Assembly (NCBI RefSeq): GCF_900101895.1
Contig: NZ_FMVF01000004.1
Span: forward strand, 124,001 to 188,000
Reading direction: 5' to 3'
Length of the DNA stretch: 64,000 nt
DNA from: Flavobacterium caeni
GTDB taxonomy: Bacteria; Bacteroidota; Bacteroidia; Flavobacteriales; Flavobacteriaceae
Below are positions 53,835 to 61,782 of this stretch, in pieces. Position 1 is the stretch's first letter. Every line of letters begins with the position of its first letter. The notes below the pieces were generated by a model. That model was not told the origin of the DNA. It searched no databases and was given only the letters and a program-made list of their open reading frames with translations. The position numbers and the translations under genes were made by a program.

Positions 53835-54307
53835 GAAAACTGATTTTGACCTTCGCAGCGGTCCTCTGCGCAGCAAGCGGCTTTGCACAAAATACCGACA
53901 AGTACAAATGCATGGTGCAAATGTCCAACTATCCGGGCGAAGGCGCCTACATCATCGCGTCGCTAATCAATCCCAAGGGCGAGTACGAGCAAACGCTCTA
54001 CGTTTTTGGCCGCGACAAAAAATGGTACCCCGATCTCAAGGAATGGTGGAAGTTCGAGAAACCAAAGAAAAGCAATCTGAGTGCCATCACGGGCGCGTCG
54101 ATTTCGGGTGGAGAACGTTTGGTGAGTGCCATCGACATCGATCCGAAGAAGGTCGATGCGGGCTACACGATCCGTTTCGAGACCGCCGTAGAAAACCAAA
54201 AATACAACGTCAAGGATCTTGAAGTGCCGCTAACCAAGGCCAACGTGACCGGAAAAACCGAAGGCACCAACTACATCCGCTATGTGCGGTTGATGCCCAG
54301 CAACTAA
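53831..54307 (+). CDS. DUF2271 family exported protein with putative flavinylation site
   Basis: The 158-residue protein has a signal peptide (MRKLILTFAAVLCAASGFAQ) and a beta-rich DUF2271 domain: KCMVQMSNYPGEGAYIIASL and QTLYVFGRDKKWYPDLKEWW. Residues 84-92, SAITGASIS, resemble the [S/T]GA[S/T] site to which ApbE attaches FMN (compare SGAT in NqrC/RnfG); Ser90 would be the acceptor. It is coupled to the ankyrin gene and 3 bp before the PepSY-flavoreductase gene. It may be a periplasmic flavin electron carrier, which is inference. Confidence 0.85.
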   Translation: MRKLILTFAAVLCAASGFAQNTDKYKCMVQMSNYPGEGAYIIASLINPKGEYEQTLYVFGRDKKWYPDLKEWWKFEKPKKSNLSAITGASISGGERLVSAIDIDPKKVDAGYTIRFETAVENQKYNVKDLEVPLTKANVTGKTEGTNYIRYVRLMPSN

Positions 54308-54310
54308 AAT

Positions 54311-56497
54311 ATGACCGTATCTGTCTGGAGGTACAGCCATCTTGCGTTGGCTGTATCTTCTTTTGTTTTTATCGTATTGGCCGCCGTCACGGGCGTCATC
54401 TTGGCGTTTGAGCCGGTGTCGCACCGGTTGCAGCCGCATGCGGTGGCCCGATTGGACGAGGTGACTTTGGCCCAGACGTTGGCTGCCACCAGTGGGAAAT
54501 ACGATGAAATCCTCGAGATTAAGATCGAGAAAGGTTTGTTCGTGCAAGCCGATGTCATTACACAAGACGGCGAATCGGCGCAAATTTACCTGAACCCAAG
54601 AACAGGCGAGTCGTTGGGTGCGGTGCAACCCGAAAGCGAATTTTTCCAATGGGTCACCACACTGCACCGGTCGTTGTTCCTGCACGGACTCGGTAGATTT
54701 TTTATGGGGCTCACCGCTTTTTTGCTGTTGCTGATTGCCATTACGGGAAGTATTCTGGTTGTCAAACGACAGCGCAAACTGAAACTTTTTTTCGCGAAGG
54801 TCGTACGCGAAAATGGATTGCAATTCTACCATGTGGTGTTTGGCCGAATTTGGTTGGTCCCGATCCTGATCATCGCCGCAACGGGTGCGTTCCTGACGCT
54901 CGACGCGTTTGAGCTGCTCGACAAAAGCAAGCCCGACTCCAAAATAGATTTCGACAACATCAAAGTCGAACCCCAACGACCGATTTCAGAATTCCCGGCA
55001 TTCCGCCAAACCAAGATGTCCGAAGTAGTGTCGGTCGAGTTTCCTTTTTCGCCCGATCCCGAAGACGTTTTTACCGTCAAATGCCACGACCGCGACTGGG
55101 TGGTCAATCAGTTTACAGGCGAGATTTTGTCTGAGACCAAGGCGCCATCGGTGGTCGAGTGGCTCAACCTGAGTCTTGATTTACACACCGGTCGGGCCAG
55201 TATTCTTTGGGCGCTCGTGCTCGTAATCGCTTGTTTGAACATTTTGTTTTTCGTGTATTCGGGATTTGCGATGACGCTCAAGCGCCGAAGCGGTAAAACC
55301 AAAAACCCGTACACCAAGGACCAAGCCGAGTTTGTAATACTCGCGGGTTCCGAAAACGGCAGTACGATGCGTTTTGCAAAGGCCTTGCACACGGCCCTAC
55401 TTGATGCGGGCGCGAAATCGTATTTTGCCGAACTCAACCGCTACGAAACCTTTGAATCGATGCGCCATCTGATTGTGTTGACGGCTACTTATGGCATTGG
55501 CGAGCCGCCCACCAACGCCGGCAAGGCGCTCGCGCGGATGGCCCGCTACCCGCAAACCAAGCCGTTCACGTTCTCGGTGGTCGGTTTTGGATCGCACGCC
55601 TATCCCGATTTTTGCCGATTCGCCTTTGAGATATACAACACCTTGTCGCACGCTCAAAACGCATCGCCGTTGCTCGAGATCGAAACGATCAACGACAAAT
55701 CTACGGCGCAATTTTCGCGTTGGGTGACAGAATTCGGACTCAGGACCCACCTTGAACTGTCGATCGATACCAAGTCGTTGGCCGCCAAACCCGTCAAACG
55801 CCACACCTTTACGGTGGTGTCCAAGACCCAGGCGCAGGAAGGGCAGGCGTTTTTGATCAGACTCTGTCCGGTGGGGAACCCCAAATTTAACTCGGGCGAT
55901 TTATTGACCGTGTTTCCGGCGGACGATGCGCGCAACCGCGAGTATTCGATAGGTAAGGTCGATAACCTGGCGCAGCTCAGCGTCAAATTGCATCCGAATG
56001 GTTTGGGATCGGGGTATTTGTACAATTTGCAAATAGGCGATACCATCAAAGCGGCACTCGTCCGTAATCGCGAATTCCACCTGCCATCAAAAGCCAAACA
56101 GGTGGTGTTGGTTTCGAACGGGACGGGCATTGCGCCGTTTTTGGGGATGATTGCGCAAAACAAATCGGCCGAATGTCATTTGTTTGCGGGATTCAGAAGT
56201 GCCGAATCCTTTATGCCCTACGACGAATTCCTGCAAGACAAGTTGCAAAACGGACAACTCAAATCGTTGCACCTGGCCTACTCGCGTGAGGGCAACAAAC
56301 AATACGTCAAGGACGTGCTGGCGGAGCAGAAACAATGGCTGGGTTCGGTGCTTGCCTTGGGCGGCGTGGTGATGATCTGCGGTTCGTTGGCCATGCAAAA
56401 CCAGGTGCTCGAATGGCTCGAATCTGTCGCGCAAGAGATTGGCAAGACTTTGGCCGAACTGCAATCGGGCGGGCAAATCAAGATGGACTGCTACTGA
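54311..56497 (+). CDS. PepSY-TM / flavodoxin / FNR-type flavoreductase fusion
   Basis: The 728-residue inner-membrane protein has four PepSY_TM spans (~8-30, 128-152, 178-197, 297-320) with His residues placed for haem b (RYSHLALAVSS, TLHRSLFLHGLGRFF, FYHVVFGRIW). A cytoplasmic flavodoxin domain spans ~338-480 (VILAGSENGSTMRFA, LTATYGIGEPPTNA). A sulfite-reductase-like FAD/NADPH domain spans ~495-728 (NREYSIGKV, SNGTGIAPFLGM, CHLFAGFRSAESF). NADPH electrons would pass FAD, FMN and haem to an extracytosolic acceptor, most simply the DUF2271 protein encoded just upstream. The 3' end overlaps the convergent DUF3667 gene by 7 bp. Confidence 0.92.
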   Translation: MTVSVWRYSHLALAVSSFVFIVLAAVTGVILAFEPVSHRLQPHAVARLDEVTLAQTLAATSGKYDEILEIKIEKGLFVQADVITQDGESAQIYLNPRTGESLGAVQPESEFFQWVTTLHRSLFLHGLGRFFMGLTAFLLLLIAITGSILVVKRQRKLKLFFAKVVRENGLQFYHVVFGRIWLVPILIIAATGAFLTLDAFELLDKSKPDSKIDFDNIKVEPQRPISEFPAFRQTKMSEVVSVEFPFSPDPEDVFTVKCHDRDWVVNQFTGEILSETKAPSVVEWLNLSLDLHTGRASILWALVLVIACLNILFFVYSGFAMTLKRRSGKTKNPYTKDQAEFVILAGSENGSTMRFAKALHTALLDAGAKSYFAELNRYETFESMRHLIVLTATYGIGEPPTNAGKALARMARYPQTKPFTFSVVGFGSHAYPDFCRFAFEIYNTLSHAQNASPLLEIETINDKSTAQFSRWVTEFGLRTHLELSIDTKSLAAKPVKRHTFTVVSKTQAQEGQAFLIRLCPVGNPKFNSGDLLTVFPADDARNREYSIGKVDNLAQLSVKLHPNGLGSGYLYNLQIGDTIKAALVRNREFHLPSKAKQVVLVSNGTGIAPFLGMIAQNKSAECHLFAGFRSAESFMPYDEFLQDKLQNGQLKSLHLAYSREGNKQYVKDVLAEQKQWLGSVLALGGVVMICGSLAMQNQVLEWLESVAQEIGKTLAELQSGGQIKMDCY

Positions 56498-57273
56498 TTT
56501 ACGGCACCCATCACATAGAACATCACGGCAAGACCGGTAAGCACAAAGACGGTCGCAATGGCCGAGATACTTGCCATAAATGCACGAAGGCGTGTGGTGT
56601 TTACCATGAATCGGCGGTAAAACCAGCTGAAGTAAACCAGCTGCAACAACAACGTGAGCGTATAAACGATATTGATGTCTACCTTGAAGATCAGGTTCAA
56701 CAAAGCCATCGCCACAAAAGCCAACGTACAAAACCCATACATGTACATGCCTGCAATCAGGTGCTCGGTAAAATTGTAGGGGCCTTTGCGGTAAAACAGC
56801 CAAAAGACCAAGGCCATCAATGGCAGCATGATGAGCACCGTTTTGTTCGAGTGCCGTTTGATGAAATCGATCGCTTCGACCTGCCGGTCATAGATGCGCG
56901 CGAACGCTGCTTTTTGGGTGGGATTGTTGATTTGGTAGTACGCCATCGCCTGCTCGCGGCCCATGTCCGGTCGTACGCTTTGTTCGTCGACATTGATCGC
57001 AAAAAGGTTGAGCGCGGCCACAATCAGGAAAAAATTGATTGGCGGAAAATATTTTTTGCGTTTGCCTTCGACGTAATCGCGCGCCACGGTACCGCCTTTT
57101 TTGACCAAATCGCGCAGGAGCGAAAAAATGCCCTTGTCGGCATGCGTAAAATAATGGATGCCGTCGTGCGCGATTTCGTGCATACTGATGCGGTGCAAAT
57201 TAGTTTTCTGGCTGCACTTGGGGCAGAAGTCGTAGTCGGGTTGTAAAGCGACCGTACAATTTTTACAAGTCAT
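56491..57273 (-). CDS. DUF3667 family membrane protein (1)
   Basis: The 260-residue protein has an N-terminal zinc ribbon (MTCKNCTVALQPDYDFCPKCSQ, two CxxC pairs). The DUF3667 core motif HEIAHDGIHYFTHADKGIFSLLRDL follows, then KRKKYFPPINFFLIVAA. Four to five membrane spans follow. Its function is unknown. The start at 57273 places the zinc ribbon first. It lies 11 bp after its paralogue. Confidence 0.85.
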   Translation of the reverse strand: MTCKNCTVALQPDYDFCPKCSQKTNLHRISMHEIAHDGIHYFTHADKGIFSLLRDLVKKGGTVARDYVEGKRKKYFPPINFFLIVAALNLFAINVDEQSVRPDMGREQAMAYYQINNPTQKAAFARIYDRQVEAIDFIKRHSNKTVLIMLPLMALVFWLFYRKGPYNFTEHLIAGMYMYGFCTLAFVAMALLNLIFKVDINIVYTLTLLLQLVYFSWFYRRFMVNTTRLRAFMASISAIATVFVLTGLAVMFYVMGAVNQ

Positions 57274-57284
57274 TTCGATCAAAG

Positions 57285-58091
57285 TTATGTCAGCAATCCG
57301 CCGAATCCTGATATGATATAAAAGCGCACGAGCGAACTTGAAAGCGTTGCCCACAACGCCAGATTCACAAAACTAACGCCCAATGCTTTGGCGAACTGCG
57401 CTTTGGTGGATTTTTGGAGAAACCCGTAATAAAAGACAGCAAAATACAAAAGCTGCAATACAAAAAAAAGTACGATCGCAGGCCTTCCCTTGAAACCAAG
57501 CCAAAAAGACAACGGCATGATGACAACGGCATACACCAGGATGCAAATTCCGGTCATGTAAATCCCGGCCACCAAATGTTCGACATAATTGTATTTGGCG
57601 CGTCGGTAAAACAGCCAAAAAACCAAGGCAGAAAGCGGAAGCGAGCACATTGCCATCAGGTTCGAATACTTGCTCAAAAAACGCGTCGCCTTGTCCATAC
57701 GTTCATAAACGGCGATGGTTTGCGCACGGTCGACCGGATTGGCAATCTGGTTGATTTCGGGATGTGTTTTGAGCACATTTTCCTTTTCCTGCGGCGTACC
57801 CATTGTAGCCACAAATACAAAAATCGCGACAATAATCAGAAAGAAATTGAGCGGCGGGAAATACTTTTTGCGCTTGCCGTTGATGTATTCGTAGGCCACG
57901 AGGCCGCGCTTGGTGAACAAATCGCGGATGAGCTGGAAAAAACCCTTGTCGGCGTGCGTGAAATAATGGATGGCTTCGTGTACGATGTCGTGAAACGTCA
58001 GCCTGTGCAAGTTGGACTTCTGGCTACAGTTCGGGCAATAGTTGTAGTGTTTGGGATAGGCCGTTTCGCAATTTCTGCAAGTCGCTTCCAT
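57285..58091 (-). CDS. DUF3667 family membrane protein (2)
   Basis: The 268-residue paralogue has zinc ribbon MEATCRNCETAYPKHYNYCP and then CSQ. HDIVHEAIHYFTHADKGFFQLIRDL and KRKKYFPPLNFFLIIVA match the first copy closely; the soluble loop after the first span differs more. It probably arose by tandem duplication and shares a transcript with copy 1. A near-consensus minus-strand box (TATCTTGC, 58107-58114) lies upstream. Confidence 0.85.
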   Translation of the reverse strand: MEATCRNCETAYPKHYNYCPNCSQKSNLHRLTFHDIVHEAIHYFTHADKGFFQLIRDLFTKRGLVAYEYINGKRKKYFPPLNFFLIIVAIFVFVATMGTPQEKENVLKTHPEINQIANPVDRAQTIAVYERMDKATRFLSKYSNLMAMCSLPLSALVFWLFYRRAKYNYVEHLVAGIYMTGICILVYAVVIMPLSFWLGFKGRPAIVLFFVLQLLYFAVFYYGFLQKSTKAQFAKALGVSFVNLALWATLSSSLVRFYIISGFGGLLT

Positions 58092-58159
58092 AAGCGGGGT
58101 TTTGTTGCAAGATACAAAATACATTCATTTCCAAAACGATAGAAAACCAAACGATTTAG

Positions 58160-58167
58160 TATTTTTG
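58160..58167 (+). promoter_or_regulatory. -7 box TATTTTTG
   Basis: Exact TAnnTTTG match only 4 bp before the ATG at 58172, implying a leaderless or nearly leaderless message for the bioF operon. Confidence 0.6.
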
Positions 58168-58171
58168 AACC

Positions 58172-58699
58172 ATGAGCAATCCAAACCCGCAAACACTCAT
58201 CATCACCGACGGCCGCGTAGGGTGGTGGCGCAACGTAGTCGCTTCTGCGGCGTTGACCTTGTTGCTGGTGGTCGTGTTTTTTTTGGCCGTAATCCTTTCA
58301 GATTCAACGTTGCTCAAACAAACCTGGCGGGCATGCCAAGGCTTTTTTTTGTTGGCGGGTTTTGCGATTTCGATGTACCTTCGGTTTGGTGTGAGCGTGA
58401 CGCTTTTGGTCGACCCGGTCCGGCATTTGGCCGAATACCGGCACGACATGGGTTTTACGACCATGACCACCATTCGATCGCGCCCTGCCATGGAATCGAT
58501 TGCCGTTTTAAAAGGAAGAAACGCTATTTTTCAGGTGAACCTCATTTACAATTTCAACAAGCGCATGGTGCTCGGTGTTTTCGACAAGCAGTCGGTGGCT
58601 GTGGATTTTGCCGAAACCGCGTCGGCCAAATTGGGTCTTCCCGTATTGAAATCGCCTCCAAAAAAACGATCACCCTTTTTCGAAAAAGCCGATCCATGA
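58172..58699 (+). CDS. Hypothetical membrane protein upstream of bioF
   Basis: The 175-residue protein is not recognised. Two hydrophobic segments (VVASAALTLLLVVVFFLAVIL and FFLLAGFAISMYLRFGVSVTLL) are followed by a ~90-residue cytoplasmic domain (SIAVLKGRNAIFQVNLIYNF) that ends in a basic, proline-containing tail. The stop overlaps the bioF ATG (ATGA), so it is translationally coupled to biotin synthesis genes. A PH-like domain is possible from the strand pattern, but this is weak. Confidence 0.7.
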   Translation: MSNPNPQTLIITDGRVGWWRNVVASAALTLLLVVVFFLAVILSDSTLLKQTWRACQGFFLLAGFAISMYLRFGVSVTLLVDPVRHLAEYRHDMGFTTMTTIRSRPAMESIAVLKGRNAIFQVNLIYNFNKRMVLGVFDKQSVAVDFAETASAKLGLPVLKSPPKKRSPFFEKADP

Positions 58700-59832
58700 A
58701 CAAAATACCCGCAACTTTGTCGCAAAAATTAGCGCAACGCGAACAAAATGGTGCGTTGCGCGAGTTGCCCCAGCAAGGCCACCCGATCGACTTTTCGTCC
58801 AACGACTACCTTGGCCTTGCGCGGTGTGAATCTATTTTCGATGCCACGCACCAAATGTTGGTCGATCGTCGGTTAAAAATCAACGGGGCCACTGGCTCAA
58901 GGCTTATTTCGGGCAACCATCCTTTGTATGCCCAAACCGAGCAAGCCATCGCCACATTCCACAGTGCCGAAAGCGCGTTGCTTTTCAATTCGGGCTACGA
59001 TGCCAATGTGGGTTTTTTTGGCGCGGTACCGCAAAAGGCCGATGTCATCCTGTACGACGAATTGTGTCATGCGTCGATCCGCGACGGCATCAAGCTGTCG
59101 AACGCGCGGGCGTTCAAATTCGGCCACCAAGATTTCGAGGATTTGGAGCGGTTGATCGCAAAGTTTCCAGATACGGTAATTTACATCGCCACCGAATCGG
59201 TGTTTTCGATGGACGGCGACAGCCCGAACCTTGAAGAACTCGTAACCATCTCGGAAAAATACGACGCTTACCTCGTGGTCGACGAAGCACATGCGCTGGG
59301 CGTTTTTGGCGAGCACGGCGCAGGATTGGTCCAGCAGTTGGGTTTGCAGGGCCGGGTATTTGCACGCATCATGACCTACGGCAAAGGCCTCGGTTGCCAC
59401 GGTGCCGCGGTGTTGGGACCGGAACAACTCAAAAGCTACCTCGTCAATTTCGCGCGTAGTTTTATTTATACGACGGGTCTTTCGCCGCATGCCGTGGCCA
59501 ATATTTTGGTGGCCTACCAACAGCTCGTGCACACCGATGCCATCGAAAATTTGCGTCAAAACATCATCGACTTCAACCAGCAAAAAAACCTGTTGCACCT
59601 CAAGACGGTTTTCGTATACAGCAAATCGGCGATCCAGTGCGCGATTGTCCCGGGCAACGAGAAAGTCAAAGCGGTGGCCGCCCGTTTGCAACAACAAGGC
59701 TTTGACGTCAAGCCGATTTTGTCGCCCACGGTACCTGAGGGCCAGGAGCGGCTGCGCTTTTGTTTGCACAGCTACAACACCCCAAGCGAAATCTCGGGTG
59801 TGTTGCGCGCGCTGGTGGAGTCGCTTTTTTGA
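58696..59832 (+). CDS. bioF: 8-amino-7-oxononanoate synthase
   Basis: The 378-residue PLP enzyme condenses pimeloyl thioester with alanine in biotin synthesis. IDFSSNDYLGLAR, TGSRLISGNHPLYAQTEQAIA, SVFSMDGDSPNLEEL and VVDEAHALGVFGEHGAG are visible. The PLP lysine lies in MTYGKGLGCHGAAVLG. ATG at 58696 was chosen because it overlaps the upstream stop and begins the conserved protein, although the frame is open further upstream. Confidence 0.95.
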   Translation: MNKIPATLSQKLAQREQNGALRELPQQGHPIDFSSNDYLGLARCESIFDATHQMLVDRRLKINGATGSRLISGNHPLYAQTEQAIATFHSAESALLFNSGYDANVGFFGAVPQKADVILYDELCHASIRDGIKLSNARAFKFGHQDFEDLERLIAKFPDTVIYIATESVFSMDGDSPNLEELVTISEKYDAYLVVDEAHALGVFGEHGAGLVQQLGLQGRVFARIMTYGKGLGCHGAAVLGPEQLKSYLVNFARSFIYTTGLSPHAVANILVAYQQLVHTDAIENLRQNIIDFNQQKNLLHLKTVFVYSKSAIQCAIVPGNEKVKAVAARLQQQGFDVKPILSPTVPEGQERLRFCLHSYNTPSEISGVLRALVESLF

Positions 59833-59982
59833 GCCCGACGATTTTTACCACTTCTTTTTTTAAGAAATATTGTAACGTTTGGCCAAAATACACTCCAACC
59901 GGGTGTCCGCTTCGGCCGGCGACGCGGCAATGTTTCAATCATCAATCATCACGGTTCGCCGTAGGTGTTTTTCAAAATTGTA

Positions 59983-60486
59983 GTGACCAACAAAGAAGCC
60001 GAATTTCTCGCCCGGATCCAAACCCACAAAGGAATCTTGTTCAAGATTTCTAAGATGTACATGGACCACCGCGACGATCAGGACGATTTGTTCCAGGAAA
60101 TCATCTGCCAGCTTTGGAAAGTATACGACACCTTTCGCGGCGATGCCCAATTCTCGACGTGGATGTACCGCGTGGCCGTCAACACGGCGATTGCTTACTT
60201 TAAAAAAGAGAAAAAGCAACCCGCGCGGTACGATCTTCCGTCGGACAACATTGGCGAACCCGAGAGCGACGCCGAGCTCAAAGAGCAGCAACTGGCACAT
60301 TTCTACCGCGCGTTGCAAAAACTCGACAAGATCGAAAAAGCGCTCGTTTTTTACCATCTCGAGGGCTATTCGCATGCCGAAATCGGACGCAACATCGGTA
60401 TTTCCGAAGGCAATGCGCGCGTGAAACTCAGTCGCGCCAAGACCAAATTAAAAGACATCATAGAAAGACAAGGATATGAATTTTAA
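59983..60486 (+). CDS. ECF-type RNA polymerase sigma factor
   Basis: The 167-residue protein has sigma region 2 (DDQDDLFQEIICQLWKVYDTF, STWMYRVAVNTAI) and region 4 (LVFYHLEGYSHAEIGRNIGI, then EGNARVKLSRAK). GTG at 59983 starts the family-typical TNKEAEFLARIQTHKG; an in-frame GTG at 59965 is the alternative. The 3' end overlaps the next gene by 11 bp, so the pair is coupled. It lies between bioF and bioD. The spacer 59833-59982 has no clear terminator. Confidence 0.88.
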   Translation: MTNKEAEFLARIQTHKGILFKISKMYMDHRDDQDDLFQEIICQLWKVYDTFRGDAQFSTWMYRVAVNTAIAYFKKEKKQPARYDLPSDNIGEPESDAELKEQQLAHFYRALQKLDKIEKALVFYHLEGYSHAEIGRNIGISEGNARVKLSRAKTKLKDIIERQGYEF

Positions 60487-61096
60487 CGACATCCAATCGG
60501 TTTGGGACAACGACAAAGAACCAGGTGGCCAAGTCCCCGACCGCATCGAACAGCTTAAGCCTGCGGGGCTACCGATCGATAAGGTCAGGAGAAACCTGCG
60601 CAACGAATTCGGCTACCAGATCCTGTCGATGGTTTTTGTGGCGTTTTTGCCGCAAATCCATTCGTTCAATCCCGCGCTTTACGTGTGGTTTTATGTGACC
60701 TATGCAATTTTTGTGGCCATCAGCGCGTACTATCTGATCAAGCTGTTCCAATTCTACCGACGGCTTCAGCACGGGGCCATCAACACCAAGGACAATTTGT
60801 ATGAAACTTATTACGACATCAGGCTCAACATCGAAATTTACAAGACGTTTTCGTTTTCGTTGATGCCTTTTGTGTTGATTTTCCTGGTGATGTTCCTCAT
60901 CAGCGTCAACAAAAGCGCGGTAATCGAGATGATCCAAACCGGTATCTTCCCGCAAACGTTGGTGGTGCAATTTGCCGTAGGCTTCGTGTGCAGCCTGCTT
61001 GCGATGGGTTTTGCGACCGAATGGTGGGTGCATCATTTTTACGGCCGGTACGCACACGAAATCAAACGATTGCTCGACAAACTCAAAGAAGAATAG
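60476..61096 (+). CDS. Sigma-factor-linked membrane protein (possible anti-sigma partner)
   Basis: The 206-residue protein has an N-terminal cytoplasmic ~45 residues (MNFNDIQSVWDNDKEPGGQ), then four membrane spans: LSMVFVAFLPQI, YVTYAIFVAISAYYLIKL, FSLMPFVLIFLVMFLISV and VQFAVGFVCSLLAMGF. A basic tail follows (RYAHEIKRLLDKLKEE). It overlaps the sigma gene and is therefore likely to control it, but no zinc-binding anti-sigma motif is visible. Confidence 0.75.
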   Translation: MNFNDIQSVWDNDKEPGGQVPDRIEQLKPAGLPIDKVRRNLRNEFGYQILSMVFVAFLPQIHSFNPALYVWFYVTYAIFVAISAYYLIKLFQFYRRLQHGAINTKDNLYETYYDIRLNIEIYKTFSFSLMPFVLIFLVMFLISVNKSAVIEMIQTGIFPQTLVVQFAVGFVCSLLAMGFATEWWVHHFYGRYAHEIKRLLDKLKEE

Positions 61097-61138
61097 CATT
61101 TAGCGTTGCGTGGGCGAGCGAAAATCTGGCAAAAGCGG

Positions 61139-61146
61139 TATTTTTG
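61139..61146 (+). promoter_or_regulatory. -7 box TATTTTTG of bioD
   Basis: Exact TAnnTTTG match 18 bp before the bioD ATG, so bioDA has its own promoter separate from the sigma pair. Confidence 0.65.
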
Positions 61147-61164
61147 CAGGACAGATTACTACCC

Positions 61165-61782
61165 ATGAAATTATTCATCACCGGTATTTCGACCGATGTC
61201 GGCAAGACCATCGCCGCCAGCATCATCACCCAGGCGCTCGAGGCCGATTACTGGAAACCCATCCAGGCCGGCGACCTCGACCACGGCGACCGTCACAGGG
61301 TCGCGCAATTGGTGTCGAATGACAAGACCAAAATCTTTGAAAACAGTTATGCGTTGCAAACGCCTGCGAGTCCGCATTGGGCGGCCGAGATCGACGGCGT
61401 TTCGATCGACCTTTCGAAAATAACCGAACCCAAAACCAAGAACCATCTCGTGATCGAAGGCGCGGGCGGATTGCTGGTGCCCATCAACGCCACGCAAACC
61501 ATCGCCGATTTGATCCGCCCCGATTACAAAGTGGTCGTCGTTTCAAGGCATTACTTGGGGAGCATCAGCCATACGCTGCTTACCGTCGAAGCGTTGCAGG
61601 CCCGCAAATTGCCCATTGCAGGCATCGTGTTCAGCGGCGCCGCACATCCGTCGACCGAATCGATCATACTCGAAAAAACCGGGCTCGCCATGATTGGGCG
61701 CATCGACGAGGAACCCTATTTTGATGCCAACGTCGTGGCCGACTACGCCGACCAGTTCAAACCCAATTTGCTCGCACTATGA
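61165..61782 (+). CDS. bioD: ATP-dependent dethiobiotin synthetase
   Basis: The 205-residue enzyme closes the ureido ring of dethiobiotin. The P-loop is ITGISTDVGKTIAA, substrate segment YWKPIQAGDLDHGD, and HLVIEGAGGLLVPINA carries the conserved Glu. VVVVSRHYLGSISHTLLT is typical of the short Bacteroidota form. ATG at 61165 begins the P-loop strand. The stop overlaps bioA (ATGA). Confidence 0.95.
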   Translation: MKLFITGISTDVGKTIAASIITQALEADYWKPIQAGDLDHGDRHRVAQLVSNDKTKIFENSYALQTPASPHWAAEIDGVSIDLSKITEPKTKNHLVIEGAGGLLVPINATQTIADLIRPDYKVVVVSRHYLGSISHTLLTVEALQARKLPIAGIVFSGAAHPSTESIILEKTGLAMIGRIDEEPYFDANVVADYADQFKPNLLAL

